Shown piece after piece: positions 13,213-26,125 of a stretch of DNA of 64,000 bases. Location: contig JACMZG010001913.1 of the NCBI GenBank assembly GCA_018340805.1, positions 15,478,987-15,542,986 of the forward strand. The letters run 5' to 3'. The DNA is from Microvelia longipes. Its lineage: Eukaryota; Arthropoda; Insecta; Hemiptera; Veliidae. Each line of letters opens with the position of its first letter. Position 1 is the stretch's first letter. The translations under genes and the position numbers were made by a program. The notes under the pieces are model-generated. The model was not told the origin of the DNA and did not search any database. It saw nothing but the letters and a program-made list of their open reading frames with translations.

Positions 13213-14091
13213 CAGCCCTTCCCAACCCTTGGGTCGCGACCCAGATTGGGTCGCGAACGAAATTTTTTGGGTCGCCAAATTATTTATTATTAACAACCAA
13301 AAAATGACAAAGATTTATGTGAAAAGGTTATTATAAGCAAATAACAGATTTGCTTAAACAGATATTATTTTGAGAAATTGATAATACTTAAACATGCGAT
13401 AACAAAAGAAGCCGTGGTCAAAACATTTCTTAGAAGTCCTTTACCGACAGAGGCACCCGCCTTTATCTAATTCTTGCTATTTTAAAGGTTCGGGTTATTA
13501 AAATTATAATCTTCATTTTTATGTGAATTTGGTTCTAACAAACATCAACGTAGTTTAATATCGCGTACAAGTTTTATAATTATAATTGTTTCATCAGTTT
13601 ATTTATTTTATAGTTTTGCGTTTTAATTAAATTAGTGAAATGAATAAACAAAACACGACTTGACTTATTAGTGGAAAACCAACAGCAACAAATTAGTCAT
13701 TGATGTGATACATATTTTTTTTTTTTTTTTTTGTTTACTATAATCATTATTTGATTTTTTCCTTAATAATAAATGCTCATTTTTATATTTAATAATGCTA
13801 ATTTTTATATTTAATTTAATTTTCAAAAATTAATTTAATTTTTTTATTTGATTGCTATTATATAATTATATAATATACTTCTTTTGAACTCCAATTAGTG
13901 TGTAGTTTTCTATTTAAGTATAAAAACCTCATGAAAATTATGATTTGACGATGTCTGTAGGGTCATAACTAGTTCGGCAATAAATAAAACGCCTGCAATT
14001 TTCAGGTTATGCAAAATAAATGCATTTGGGTCGCCAAACTTTAGAAAAGCAAATTATAGGATCGCGATACTAAAAAGGTTGGGAAACGCTG
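13213..14091. mobile_element. Non-autonomous hAT (Charlie-like) element
   Basis: 879 bp with terminal inverted repeats starting CAGCCCTTCCCAACC at the left and CAGCGTTTCCCAACC at the right, followed by the GGGTCGCGACCC-like box usual in hAT/Charlie ends. An 8-bp target duplication CTTTAACC flanks it (13205-13212 and 14092-14099). The inside is AT-rich with no transposase ORF. It includes a T-run at 13719-13732. Confidence 0.88.
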
Positions 14092-14099
14092 CTTTAACC

Positions 14100-14690
14100 T
14101 GTAGGGTCATTTAGCGTTTCCCCTCACTCAAATCTCACTCAACTAATTAACCCCTGAGTTTGTGCACATCCAATCATCTAGGAAGCACCCTCTCCGTACA
14201 TGGTAGCACATGTAACCGGTTCACAGTGTGTCTAGTTTATCCAGCCCAACCAGACTCTTATCCAAACTCACTGCTCTGGCTAGTATCTGCGTCTAGTTCA
14301 CAGTGTGCCTAGTTCATCTAGACCAGCTAGACTCTGGCTAGGCTCACCGCTCTGGCTAGCGCCGACTACTAGTTCACTGTGTGCTTGTTTCATCTAGTCT
14401 CACTAGCTCCCCTGATCACATTAGTCTTACTTGACCTCGTACTTCCAGTCTCACCAATCTCATCAATTCCACTAGCATCACCAGACTCTAAGCTAGGCTC
14501 ACCGCTCTGGCCAGTCCAGCGCCACCCGACAAAGAACTCTAGCACCCAGATGTCAGCGTGTACAAACTCATTCTATAGCCCTGACCTGAAAGTCAAAGCT
14601 CCGCAGTGCCATTAGGAGACGTCTGTCTTCAAGAACCGAGCACTTTGTTTCTCGTCACATACGTTACTCGTGTCGCCGCCATCACTTTTT
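14100..14690. repeat. Locally GC-richer block with imperfect ~80-bp tandem units
   Basis: Phrases such as CTAGTTCACAGTGTG, CATCTAG and CACCGCTCTGGCTAG recur about every 80 bp between 14220 and 14510. The composition is unlike the surroundings. No supported gene; it may be part of the SINE-like unit at its right. Confidence 0.5.
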
Positions 14691-14929
14691 CGGACATACA
14701 AAGGCTCAGTAATCTTTCCGACCTTCATCTCCCCCAGCCCGCAGAACATTAACTTTTCGTGAGCTGGAGACAACGGAAACGTGGATCCAGACTTGTCTCA
14801 GATGAAACTAGATCCAACCCCGCATTTGCGTATTAGTAGCCAAGGAAACCGCGTAAAACCTTTGCTGGGTTGGCCGGCCTTGAATTCAAGACCTCCCGAG
14901 TGTACGGTACAAGGGATAACCTCATATTG

Positions 14930-15009
14930 AGGTCCTCCCCCGGCTGGATTTGAACCCTCGACCTCCAGGTCGAAAGGCGAGCGCTCTACCACTGAGCTAC
15001 CGGACTCGG
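14930..15009 (-). repeat. tRNA-like SINE head (A and B boxes)
   Basis: On the minus strand an A box TAGCTCAGTGG (14999-14989) and a B box GGTTCAAATCC (14956-14946) are spaced as in a tRNA. The anticodon arm does not pair, so this is not a working tRNA gene but a tRNA-derived promoter, most likely of a SINE whose body runs leftward to about 14690. Confidence 0.65.
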
Positions 15010-15074
15010 TATCTAAAATTATAATCGAAATTTAAAGTGAATCACACAAATAGATTAATTATGAAAATCCCAAA

Positions 15075-15660
15075 TTAATTTTTAATTTTCGTCATTTATA
15101 ACGTAAATATATAGAAAAAGTATTGTGTTTGCATAACAATCTGAACCCGGGATGTAGTTGTGCTAGTCGGAAAATATTTTTTATGACGTCATTAGCCGCA
15201 ATAATGATAGCAAATAATTCGAAAAATAATATAACTATGTTGCGACCAATTTGAGATTTGGCACGCATGCACCAATGTATAAGACTAACATATGTGCCAA
15301 GTGTCATTTCATTATCAGCATTAGTCCAATTTTTATTGAACGACTTGTGTACGTTTTTAAAAAAATGAAATAAATTAGAAAATAATCTAATTGAGTTGAA
15401 ATTAGGTAGCAGTGTAAACATCAACGTAATAAATGAGAAGACTAAGTTTTGTTTTAATAGGACCAGTATATCTTAGATTTTTGTTGTATCATAAAAGTTA
15501 AGCAGCATCGAGCGTGGTCAGTGCCTGGATCGGTTGTATATTCTGAGGAAAAGCGAAGCGAGTCGGATGATTGGGAGGATGAGCGTAACAAATTCGATGT
15601 GATGAGGAAATGTTCTGAGGTACCCCGTACCCAATTTTATTATTTAAAAGAAAAGTTATA
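15075..15660 (+). repeat. Dispersed repeat family R, near-complete copy without the hairpin
   Basis: It starts with a TACTTTTCCTCATTTATACC-like box (decayed here) and AAAGTATTGTGTTTGCA, then TATGACGTCATTA, and ends with GAAGCGAGT ... GATGAGCGTAACAAATTCG and GAGGTACCCCGTACCCAATT. It serves as the empty-site reference for the hairpin insertion at 47.7 kb. Confidence 0.7.
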
Positions 15661-16262
15661 ATCTATAAATAAAAATGTATATGTCCAAATGAAATGTATT
15701 CAATTAAAATTATTGAAAACTTGATTTGAAATAAAATTTGGATAATAAGTTAAATTACTTTTAACTGGCTTAATGGGTATTGTGTTGTGGGTTTGAGTAT
15801 TTCAGAAAATAAAGGCGCTACAATCGCGTTTTACTCTAGTCATGAGAAGGGGAGGCCCGACGTAATATCGATCTGCGAGTAGTAGGGCAGGAAGAAATTT
15901 TGGAAGGGGTGCCCAGGAGGATTCCCTCTTATCTGGAACTCCACCTGTTGTACTCGTATTATCCCCGTCGCATTTCCCAGCCTTTTCTTTAACTTTTCTT
16001 TTCTCGCCTTACCTCAGACTAATATATAATATTTTGACGTATAAACTTTTCTTGTAGTAAAAACTATTTTAGCTTTTGAGCTTTAAGCAATCTTTAATTT
16101 AAAGTTTTGGGTAAATCAGATCTTCGGTTAGCCAATCCGGAATTATACAGAATATGGCATACCCATTGCTCGGAATTCTGGCCAATTACTCTGTCTAAAA
16201 AGTATCATGGAATTAATTATAATTCAGAAAATTAAAGTACTAATGATTTTTATTATAATACT

Positions 16263-17034
16263 GGGCCCCGTTTCACAAAAATACAAGTCTTGTAGTTACA
16301 AAAATTTACAAATTTAAACTTGTAAAATTTGTTAATAAAAATTGTAACTTTTAGTTACAAATTTACATGTGTTACCAAAGATACCCTAGTAGATTTGTAG
16401 CATTTTTCTATTTAATAAACAACATTTTCTTGTCTATTACAATTACTTGTAACATTCACTTGTAAAATTTCTACTTAAGTCCGAACTTAGGTAGACTGAG
16501 TTACAAGTTCATTTTATTAATATATAACTTAGTTTTTATCGCCAACTTTCAGTTTATTAGTAATGTAGTGCTCAATATGAGTTTGCTAAACGTTTTTTTT
16601 TATAAATATTAATTCTCTTATTTTAGAAATAATTGCATTCGAAATTATTGAACTCGTATGAATGAAACTGGGTTTAATAATATTTTAACTAATTGTTTAC
16701 TAAAACTCTTGTAGGTTACAATAAATTGTAATGATATTCGTGAAACGCTTAATTTTGACACTTGTAGTTACAAGTTGTTTTGTACACTAGTTTGTGTAAG
16801 ATTTGTGGGGGAGATAATCAAATTTGATTAGAGTTTGACGCAAATATGATCGTTTCCTAGAAGATTTAAGTAAAAACTTGTAACCTAGTGTTTTTTAATA
16901 AAATTGTATGAAAATCGCTAATAATTACTAGTCTACACTTATACATTAGTGAAACAATTTTTTTACAATTGTTAGTAAACTTGTAGCTTTTTACTTGTAG
17001 TATACAAAACTTGTACTTTCGTAAAACGGGGCCC
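16263..17034. mobile_element. MITE with GGGCCCCGTTT ends
   Basis: 772 bp, ends inverted (GGGCCCCGTTTCAC and GGGCCCCGTTTTAC). The interior is full of short ACTTGTA/TTGTAAC words in both orientations, a sub-terminal repeat pattern that transposases often bind. No clear target duplication and no ORF of its own. Confidence 0.75.
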
Positions 17035-17532
17035 TCTGGATAAAACAATATAATAAAAGTAATATCAATAAGTACTAGAAGTACATTTTTATAAGATTTA
17101 TTTTTATGCTTTATGAGAAATCGGTCAATGTTCAGGTACATTTATTTTTATATATTTTTTTCTACCATGTTTACTTTTCGAGGAAAACGTATTAATAATT
17201 TTACTGAGTACGTGACGTACGTTTTTTCACTATCTTATTTACGACGTGCGTTATTTATGCGTTTCTTTTTAAGTTTTACGCCTTAAATAAAACTCTACTT
17301 TTAAAAGCAAATATGCCTTTATATTATATACGAGAGTTTCCCTCTGTTATTTGGCAAAACATTACTTTCAGGATACTGCAAATGTAGGAGCATATACGAG
17401 TACGCTGGACCGAAGGATGTACGATTCTCTAACTAGAAAAGTAGAACGTTAAGACTAGAGATTTGCTACTTATACATACATTGAAAAAACTATGATACAC
17501 TTCTTAAATGTATACCTTCTTTAGTTATTTTA

Positions 17533-17586
<54 letters not shown>

Positions 17587-17610
17587 ATATGTATGTATGT
17601 ATACATACAC

Positions 17611-17669
<59 letters not shown>

Positions 17670-18029
17670 TTGAATATTAAATAAAAACACTAACATAATA
17701 AATAATAATTAGATAATGTAGCAAATGTAAGCCTGAATAAATAACTTTTAAGTGCATGTATTAAGCCAAAAAAAAAAATCTTATCTAACATAGCATGTTT
17801 TTAACTAATTAATTTATTTTATTTGTTTTGCGTTTTAGTATTTCATTATTTCCTTTTAAGCATGCTTAAAATTACTTTAAATATTTAAAAATGCCCACAT
17901 TTGTATCTCAAGGGTTTTTCTCTTTTAATGTGGGCAAAATAAAATGAATTGTATAATTATATTATTGTTTATATACTTAAAAAATAAAGGAATTTATTAA
18001 AAAAAATTATATCATACTGATCTTAGGTT

Positions 18030-18560
18030 TTAGGCATAGGAGCATATATACGCTGGACAAAAAGATATACGATTCTCTAACTAGAAAAGTAGAGCGTTAA
18101 GAGTATATATCTTACTGATCTTAGGTATTAGGCATAGGAGCATATACGCTGGATCGAAAGATATACGCTTCTCTAACTAGAAAAGTAGAACGTTAAGACT
18201 ATATATCTTACTGATCTTAGGTATTTGGTGTTGGAGCATATACGCTGGACCGAAGGTTGTACGATTCTCTAACTAGAAGAGTATAGCGTTAAGAGTATAT
18301 ATCTTACTGATCTTAGGTATTAGGCATAGGAGCATATACGCTGGATCGAAAGATATACGCTTCTCTAACTAGAAAAGTAGAACGTTAAGACTATATATCT
18401 TACTGATCTTAGGTATTTGGTGTTGGAGAGCTATACGCTGGACCGAAGGTTGTACGATTCTCTAACTAGAAGAGTAGAACGTTATGACTATATGTCACAC
18501 TTATCTTTGGCATTAGGTATAGGAGCATATACGCTGGACTGAAGGATGTTCAATTCTCTA
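18030..18560. repeat. 96-bp minisatellite
   Basis: Five to six units, each with GGAGCATATACGCTGGA, TTCTCTAACTAGAAAAGTAG and ATCTTACTGATCTTAGGTAT. A detached unit lies at 17380-17465, on the other side of the TA array 17533-17667. Confidence 0.88.
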
Positions 18561-18871
18561 AGTAATCTTTTTAACAATTATATAATTAATTCATCGCCGT
18601 TTCATGGGTACCAGCTTTTTATAATTGAAGGTAGAAGCTCCCTTCATGCTTTCACGCGACATATGATGTGATTAGATTCCGATGTTATTAAAGCTTGATT
18701 TTGCAATCGTCTTTCTTTCTTTTAAAATTCATACATGAAAGACATACATTTAACACGCATATCTAGGACAGACTTACACATTCACAAACGGTTTTTCAAC
18801 TCTGATATGTTTACTCAGGATGATACTTTTAATAAACAAAGCGATTCCCAGAGAACCCTTGACAAATAAAT

Positions 18872-20104
18872 ACGGGCCTTCGGCCCGTAGCCGCTACGCG
18901 GTCTCGGCGCTTCGCGCCTCGCCCGCTCCGCGGCGTCGGCCCACCGGCCGCTTCGCGCCGGGGGCCTCCCAGTGGCCGCTTCGCGGCCACATTGTTGTTG
19001 TTTTGTATTATGTATGGTTTCATTATCGTTTCTTGTTACATGGCATTTTGCCACGTATTTAGCGAATTTTCATAGCCTCGTTTCACAGGCCCGCTTCGCG
19101 GGCCTGAGAGGCTTTCTCACATATTTGATTTATTAATCCTCTATTATTAATAGTAAGCAATAATATTACAGTTAACAAGCAATATAAAAAAATAATAAGT
19201 ATATTTAAAAAATACATAACTAACTATTTTTATAGAGGTATAAAGAATACAAGAAATAAATCCACACGTTGCAACTGTTGGAGTAACCTTGTATAAAGAG
19301 TAAGAAAAGATTATAGTTTCACCTTTCATCAGTTTTAGTTATCGTCCACCATACAAAAAGGCATTAACTCTTACACACATTTATAATTGTTTATACAATT
19401 TAAAGAAATATGTCAAATTTTTTTTGTAAACAAATTGTTTATTTGAGTATAACCTTTAGGTTGAAAAAAATATATCCATGATTTTTTAAAATAAAAATAC
19501 CGTTTTCGTCACTTAGGATTGTCCGATTGAGCTGAAACCGGTCGCAATAGTTTTAGAATGACTTCGACCATATAAAGACTACTTCGAGGTTCTTCCTCTT
19601 TACAGGCCTGCTTAGCTCGGCGTGGATTAGTGGAAGCCATTTTTGTCCTGTCTCTCTGGGACAGTAGGCTTGCCAGGATGGAGCAAGAGGTAGAGGCTCT
19701 TCTAATATACTACATCCCCACCCTCTAACACTACTGAACCCAACAGATATCGTACGAGTCTTTGACCTAGACGTATACATATATACAAGATTATATATAT
19801 ATGTATACCGTTTGCGCCATTTGTGATGGTTCGATTGCTGAAATTGGTCTTAATCGATTCAGCTAGCCGTCTACCTAAATACGAAATACCTTGTTTTAAA
19901 GCCATTTCAAGTTTCAAAAAATTTTTTTTATGACGTCATAACTTTGATTGATGACGTCATAATGTTTTTATAAACAATAGGCCTCGTAACCTCCACAACA
20001 TCTCGCGATTTGCAAAGTTTCGTTTCAATTTGAGAACGCCTTCGAGAGTTATCGTTCGCCATACGAAAGGGTAGAAACTCTTACATACATATATATATAT
20101 ATAC

Positions 20105-20162
<58 letters not shown>

Positions 20163-20290
20163 AACTTTTTTGGACATATATTTTTGTTATCAGGAAGCCA
20201 ATAGGAACCGATTCCGCTCACTCCCACCCAACTTCCGCCATCCGAACAAACCTCATAAGCGTCATTTTCATAATGAAAATTCGCTAAAAG
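18872..20290 (+). repeat. 1.4-kb dispersed repeat, copy 1, headed by GC-rich mini-hairpins
   Basis: Direct repeat of 61547-62899. It begins with a GC-rich hairpin string (18872-18990), then ACATGGCATTTTGCCACGTA, then the hairpin CAGGCCCGC-TTC-GCGGGCCTG (19086-19106), and runs through TGACGTCATAA motifs (about 19931-19958) to a CATACATA/TA array and AAAATTCGCTAAAA. No coding potential; the overlapping ORFs are by-products. Confidence 0.85.
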
Positions 20291-20569
20291 AAAACATAGA
20301 GCGAGATAAGATTTCGCTCGTCATAAACTCTATTCGTCAACATGGTTGGTGTTATATGTTAACATGGTTATGGTTTAAGGGCCAGACGAGGATCCTACTT
20401 ACTCGGACAATTTGGAAAAACTAACCCGTCTTCCTCCTTATAACCTAAGAGTCTAAATAAAACTTAGTGACATAAAAAAACATTTTACTGAAAGGACAAC
20501 TAGACCTAAAGATTGATATTCACACCAAGTTTCAACTCATTTACACAAAGACACTAGGATTCTACGATT

Positions 20570-20597
20570 AGTAGTAGTAGTAGTAGTAGTAGTAGTA
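20570..20597. repeat. (AGT)n microsatellite
   Basis: Nine or so AGT units in a region otherwise dominated by dinucleotide arrays. Confidence 0.9.
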
Positions 20598-21204
20598 ATA
20601 TGGCGGAGAGGCAAAGCTAAGTAAATAGGCCACGTAGTTTGACCTATCTTCCTTCTTGTCAGCTCAATTCCTTTGGTTACTCCACCTCTAAAAAAAAGTT
20701 GAAATGATTAATATATTAGTGGATATCTCGCCAACTAAGAGAAACAAAGTGTCTCTTCATTGAGGAGGCTAACTCCTAATATGCTCTTACTAAAATATAT
20801 ATAAGCCTCATACTCTGCAAGTAGGTGAAAGGCTGCTTTTCCACTATGCCTATAAATTGGACAGTTAGCCTCTAAGTTTATTTAATTACACTAAGTTCTC
20901 AAAATCAGTATGTTGAAACGTCATTTACCCGTTTTTCTACATAAGCAAAAGAGTTAAAAAGTAAAATGGACTTTATTTAAGATTTTGGGGCGTTGAATCG
21001 AATAAGACCAATCCGGATTCGATGCAATCACTCTCTGTAAACAAAAACCGAAAAACTGTCGGTGGTAAAAATTGGAGTCATTCTAAATATTTTTTGACTA
21101 TAATCAGATTGGACCTGTGGGGAAACACAGATAAAGTTCTTAAAGTGTAAGACTGTATATCAGTTAACAGTAAGAAAACATTCCTAGTTTATAACATCTC
21201 AACG

Positions 21205-21245
21205 GCACTGATGATGACCTTTAGTTGGTTTAAAGCCGGTTGTGC
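21205..21245 (+). ncRNA. Isolated decayed hammerhead-like motif
   Basis: GCA, CTGATGA, T, GACC-loop-GGTT, TAAA in place of GAAA, GCCGGT, then TGC. It follows the same plan as F2 but has a changed core base and no detected inverted partner nearby. Confidence 0.35.
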
Positions 21246-21434
21246 TTTATTTTAAATAAATAATACATCAGTAGTGAGACTTATTTTATTATTCTAATCT
21301 TCTTCTTAAGGTCAGCAGCACGTTAGTCTTATTTAACTGTCTATTATGAAGTAGTTCTTCATCTAACATAAAACCCTTCCTAACACGTATCAATATTAAA
21401 ATGTCTATTTTGTTTCCATTAAAGGTTCCTTTAT

Positions 21435-22432
21435 AATAATAATAATAGCTTTCTTGGCACTTCTTTGTGAGAAGCAAAAGCCTCCCTCTAGAGAGGGGTA
21501 ATAGGAGTCTGCTACCAGATAAATTACTTTGTGTAAAAAGCTACAGTTTTTTTCCAACTTGTCCTATCAGAAGCTGTCCTGTGCCATACACGACCTAATC
21601 TTTCAGCAAATTCGTCCCTCCGTCTCGCTGCTGGCCGACCTCTGCTTCTGCTGTATCCATAAGGTGTCCACTCTGTCAATATTCTGGCCCATCTATCTTG
21701 ATGCATCCTATATACGTGTCCAACCCATTTCCATTTTAACTCGTGACTCTTTATCATCAGACTTTTAGTAATACTTTGCTTTATTATTGTTCTATTCCTT
21801 ACTCTTTTAGCTTTACTAATACCATGCACAGCTCTGAGCATTTGACTCTGAGTAGAAACTAATTTGTTATTAAGCTCCTGGGTTAAAGACCAAGTCTGAC
21901 AACCATAAAGTATAGCAGGGAAGACACAAGTTTGCAGAACTTTGCTCTTGATATTAACAGAAACTTTGCTCTTCAAAATTTTCTTCAAGGACCAAAACTT
22001 TTTCCATCCCAATTTAATTCTTCTATTTAACTCGTTACTTTGCGTGTCTAAAAAAGAAACTAATTGGCCTAAATATATATATTCAGTTACACAGTCGATG
22101 AGTCCATCATCGGTAATCAAAGGTTCTTGAATTTGGTTAGTCATTATCTTAGTTTTGGACCAATTTAGGGTTAAACCGTACTTTCTACAAACTCTTGTGA
22201 GATCACCAACCATGCACTTCAGCGTATTTTTATCGTAAGCAAACAAGACATCATCCCCAAAGCGAAGATTACTTAGCCATCTTCCATTTATATTTATACC
22301 CATTGACTCCCAGGTTAACTCTCTAAATGCTTTTTCGAGCACGCAGTTAAAAATTATGGCAGAAATTGGACATCCTTGTCTGACTCCACGCTGGACGTCA
22401 AATTCTTGACCGTCAATGTCCATTGAAACAAA
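21435..22432 (-). mobile_element. 5'-truncated RTE-type LINE with 14-bp target duplication
   Basis: The insertion is bounded by AAAGGTTCCTTTAT at 21421-21434 and 22433-22446. The 3' end on the minus strand is a (TTA)n-type tract, as RTE elements have instead of poly(A). The 5' truncation falls inside the RT domain, the usual outcome of incomplete target-primed reverse transcription. Confidence 0.9.
21524..22423 (-). pseudogene. C-terminal half of an RTE-type reverse transcriptase
   Basis: 299 residues, uninterrupted. It shows QGVRQGCPIS-type sequence (RGVRQGCPISAIIFNC), a catalytic box with GDD (LRFGDDVLFAYD), NWSKTKIM, YLGQLVS, and the C-terminal arginine-rich KWKWVGHVYRM ... RSRGRPAARR region common to RTE/endonuclease-RT proteins. 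The endonuclease domain and RT palm N-terminus are missing, so it cannot move on its own. The first ATG at 22423 is incidental, 10 bases from the truncation point. The lack of disabling changes suggests a fairly young insertion. Confidence 0.88.
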
Positions 22433-22499
22433 AAAGGTTCCTTTATGACTCTATTATTTTGTAAGAGCAGAAGGAAAGCTTATGATGTAGATTTGTTGA

Positions 22500-22830
22500 T
22501 GCTAAAGTAATGAAATGTTTATTCACTAAGGCTAATTGAAAGCTATATTGCTATCCTTTAGCTAAGCCTCTACCGTTGAAACTTAAATCACAATTCATTA
22601 AACTTGGTCCCAAGCAAAACTTAACATTCTAGGCCTTTTAAGGTCCAGCCTGTAACGCAAATTTGTCGATTTTAAGTATCGTTAAATAGTATCGAAATAG
22701 TATCGACAAATCGTAGGGAATTTGTTATTCACCAAGACTAAATACTTGAAAGGTGTATATGAAACCGTTAGCTAAGCCTCTTTCGACAAAACGTTATCCA
22801 AATTTATTAAAATCGGTCCCAGGCAAACTT
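22500..22830. repeat. Two diverged copies of a ~190-bp unit
   Basis: TTATTCACTAAGGCTAA, GCTAAGCCTCT and TCGGTCCCAGGCAAA-like phrases recur at 22515-22640 and 22725-22850. It lies right beside the RTE insertion. Confidence 0.55.
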
Positions 22831-23839
22831 ACCACCCCGGCCTTCCAAAAAATAGTTAACTACCAGCGCCCATATAAATCCATCTTCCTCAATTTTGCAA
22901 CCAGAGCTATCTCGTTGTCGCTCACAATATTGAATTAGGCTTCACGATAATCTGTTAAGGTTGACTATAGTTATACCTTGATATTATTATCGGAGAAACT
23001 TTATTATTTTATTTTTAATTTATTTATTTTTACTTGACAGTTGTTAAGTACGAACTTAAAGACTCATATTTTAATAACACTTTTACGTTTTTCAAGCAAA
23101 ATTAAATTTTTATTTTTAAGTTTTGTTAAGTACAGAGTAATAACATGTGGGCCCTCCCCCAATTCTGCAACACGGATAAGTTCGCTGGTATTTCTTTGCA
23201 TACTTATACTCTCTTGAATTATATTTGAAAATTTAACTATCTAAAATTGGTTGAATGGAAGACGAGACAGAAGCATTGACTTAATTTTGCCTCTTTGAAG
23301 CGGGGTAGAAAAATCAAGAGTACGATGTTGTTAGAAAATATCACGAGGTACATTAAACCAGACATTTTATGCAGTCAATTAATAATTAATTGATTAATTA
23401 TTAATTTAAAATTGGGAGCACAACGAGAATTTAAAGATTATAGTTTATTTATTTTTAAGTTGGTATCTCATCATTTTCTTTTAAAAGTTAGGAAAAATAT
23501 TCAGAAAAATCACTATAAAAGGTTAAAGTTAAAACAGATTTGTTATCAAGGCAAAAACTTGTTTGCGAAAGTACTTTGTCAAATTTTGTCGTCGAAGTTT
23601 AGTGTTTTTCTAGGAAAGTGTATACCTTTCTCTGGAGGTAAAAAGTTATACATTTTTCCTCTGAACTGTAATTTATAATCTAAGAAGGGTTTTATCTTAA
23701 AGTTTATATAAAATATCGATGTAATTTATAAAATTCTTTTTTTTTTATGGAAAAATGATGCATTCAAGTTATTAGAGGGGGCAGATATGTATCAGATATA
23801 TATCAGATATTTTTACCACATTCCAAAATGTGGTAAAAT

Positions 23840-24015
23840 CTGGGATTTAATATTTCGGGCAAGAAAAGGTTAGTTCCGTAGCCAGTTAACAGGAGCGCTT
23901 GTGTGTCAGTTCGTCATATTACTAGATTGGTATAGATAGATAGAAGTGGCATACTGCCACGATATAAGCGAATTTTCGAATGTATTATTTATCAAAAAAC
24001 GCGATTTGTTTACAC
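23840..24015 (+). repeat. Dispersed repeat pair, copy 1
   Basis: AATATTTCGGGCAAGAAAAG through GTCAGTTCGTCATATTACTA and the hairpin GTGGCATACTGCCAC (23947-23961). The second copy is at 25295-25450 with the hairpin decayed. Confidence 0.75.
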
Positions 24016-25294
24016 TATGTTAAAAGGTTTTGCTAATAAGGATAATAAGTGATAATAAGTGATTATTGCTAATATAGGATAAATTGCTTTTATGTTTTGG
24101 AGTGAAGTAGTCGTGTTTAAACTCCTCGAAACCCATTATCTTTAAATATCATAATTTCTTTTTCGAAAAATGGTAACTTCTTATCTTTGTTTTCTGTTAT
24201 TACAAATTTGAGTCTACACTGATATTTTAAACAACGGAAAAACAGATATGGAAATCACTAAAACTTTGATGATAAAACTATTAGATATAACTATAAGATA
24301 TAACTATTAGATGGTAAACTATAACTATTAGTTATATTGATAGAACTAAATGAACCCATAAGCTAAGTTTCGTCACCCCGTATACCGACGACCATGTTAA
24401 CGTTAATTTCTGTAAACATTTGCTAAAAGTCGTGGAAAACAACCTAAAAAGCTAAAGATCGAAATTATTCATCAGTTGAAGAAAAACTATGAAACATGAA
24501 AAGTCATTCTCATTAATGATATAAGTTGATGAGTGTTTAGGGACAAAGAAGATGACTCTAGTTTTGTATTGAAGTACGCTGAATAAAATAATAGCATTCT
24601 AAAGAAAGTTAAAAAATAGTTGTAGGTCATATTTTAAAATACTAAAAGAAATATGAAATTACCCAGGAGACTTTAATGTTGATGAAAATACAGGTTGGTC
24701 ATAAAGGAAAAGGAAACCCCAGATAAAGATATTTTCTCTTTGTGCCCAGGGACAAGACTTTCTTCTTTAGATCTTCTTTTAGACTTTTATCACTCAAAGT
24801 AAAATTTCTCTTTTAACTTTACAACAACTTTTTACCTCTCTTGTTTGTTGGTTTTATAATTCTTGTTTGGTTTTAGTGGTTTCGCTTTCAGTACTTTTGT
24901 TTGTTGTTATAATCGTTTGATTTCATGTGACTCTGTATATTTGTAAAATCACTACATAGCTTCTAAACATGAACCCTTTTTATTTAAGAACGTTAAAAAG
25001 AATGTACCAAACGTTAAATGGGTAAAATTATTCTGGAAATTTAATTATCACCTAAAAATTGAGCTTGAAATTCTTGGTAAACAATTTAAACAAGTAATCT
25101 GGGAAACGAGATTCTCCTCAGTCGTCTTCCTTGATGCTCTTAAATGTTGTATTTTATTTTTTAAATAAATAAGCCTTAATTATTTATCGGAGTAAAAAAA
25201 CCTTTAATTCCAAGAATTGTCTGGTGGAAGCTGTTTTACAAAATAAAAATTATTACATCTATTTGTTAATCAATATTTTAAAAATGTGATAAAA

Positions 25295-25450
25295 ATCTAG
25301 GGTTTAATGTTTCGGGCAAGAAAAGGTTAGTTCCGTAGCCAGTTAACAGGAGCGCTAGTGTGTCAGTTCGTCATATTACTAGATTTTATATGTGGCATAT
25401 TATCTCGATATAAGCGAATTTTCAAATGTATTTATCAAATAACGCGATTT
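25295..25450 (+). repeat. Dispersed repeat pair, copy 2
   Basis: Direct partner of 23840-24015. It continues into GTTGTACATGTGTA (about 25541), also seen near 62995, tying both to the 1.4-kb repeat family. Confidence 0.72.
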
Positions 25451-25707
25451 CTTTACATTATGTTATATATACTAATCAATAATACCGGTACTAATACTGA
25501 TGATACAATGAAACTTCTTATATTCGTTAACTATACATTGTTGTACATGTGTATACAATTTCAGCCCGATCTATATTTTAATGTTTTGTGATTTGTTTAA
25601 TATGTATGTATACATATATTCTTGATCATTGAGTCCACTCTTCCTAAAAATACACCATCCCCCCCCTTCCCCCCTAGTACTCTCCATGACCCTAAAATAC
25701 GCTAAAA

Positions 25708-25708
<1 letters not shown>

Positions 25709-25753
<45 letters not shown>

Positions 25754-25789
25754 ATATATATATATAATATATATATATATATATTATAT

Positions 25790-25862
<73 letters not shown>

Positions 25863-25914
25863 ATATATATATATATATTATATATATATATATATATATT
25901 ATATATACATATAC

Positions 25915-25988
<74 letters not shown>

Positions 25989-26005
25989 TATATATACATA
26001 TATAT
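25709..26005. repeat. (TA)n array, longest of the window
   Basis: About 290 bp of TA with regular ATATTATATA interruptions, some 15-40 bp apart, followed by a short A/T mirror (AAAA..TATA..TTTT) at 26068-26112. Confidence 0.95.
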
Positions 26006-26125
26006 TTATTTATTTTTACAATAAACATATTAAAAATATTAAAGTAGACTTGAAAAAACAGTATGTAAAAAAAAAAAAAATATATATATATATATATATT
26101 TTTTTTTTTTTAATATATAATAATT

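Noticed and set aside
14798..14992. Frame starting MVERSPFDLEVEGSNPAGGG
   Set aside because: It is the translated tRNA-like SINE head, not a protein gene.
14930..15009. Functional tRNA gene
   Set aside because: A and B boxes are present but the anticodon arm does not pair and no anticodon can be assigned.
15092..15424. 110-residue minus-strand frame
   Set aside because: Lies wholly inside dispersed repeat R.
18815..19062. Arg/Ala/Pro-rich open frames on both strands
   Set aside because: By-products of the GC mini-hairpin string in the 1.4-kb repeat; the same appears at 61498-61836.
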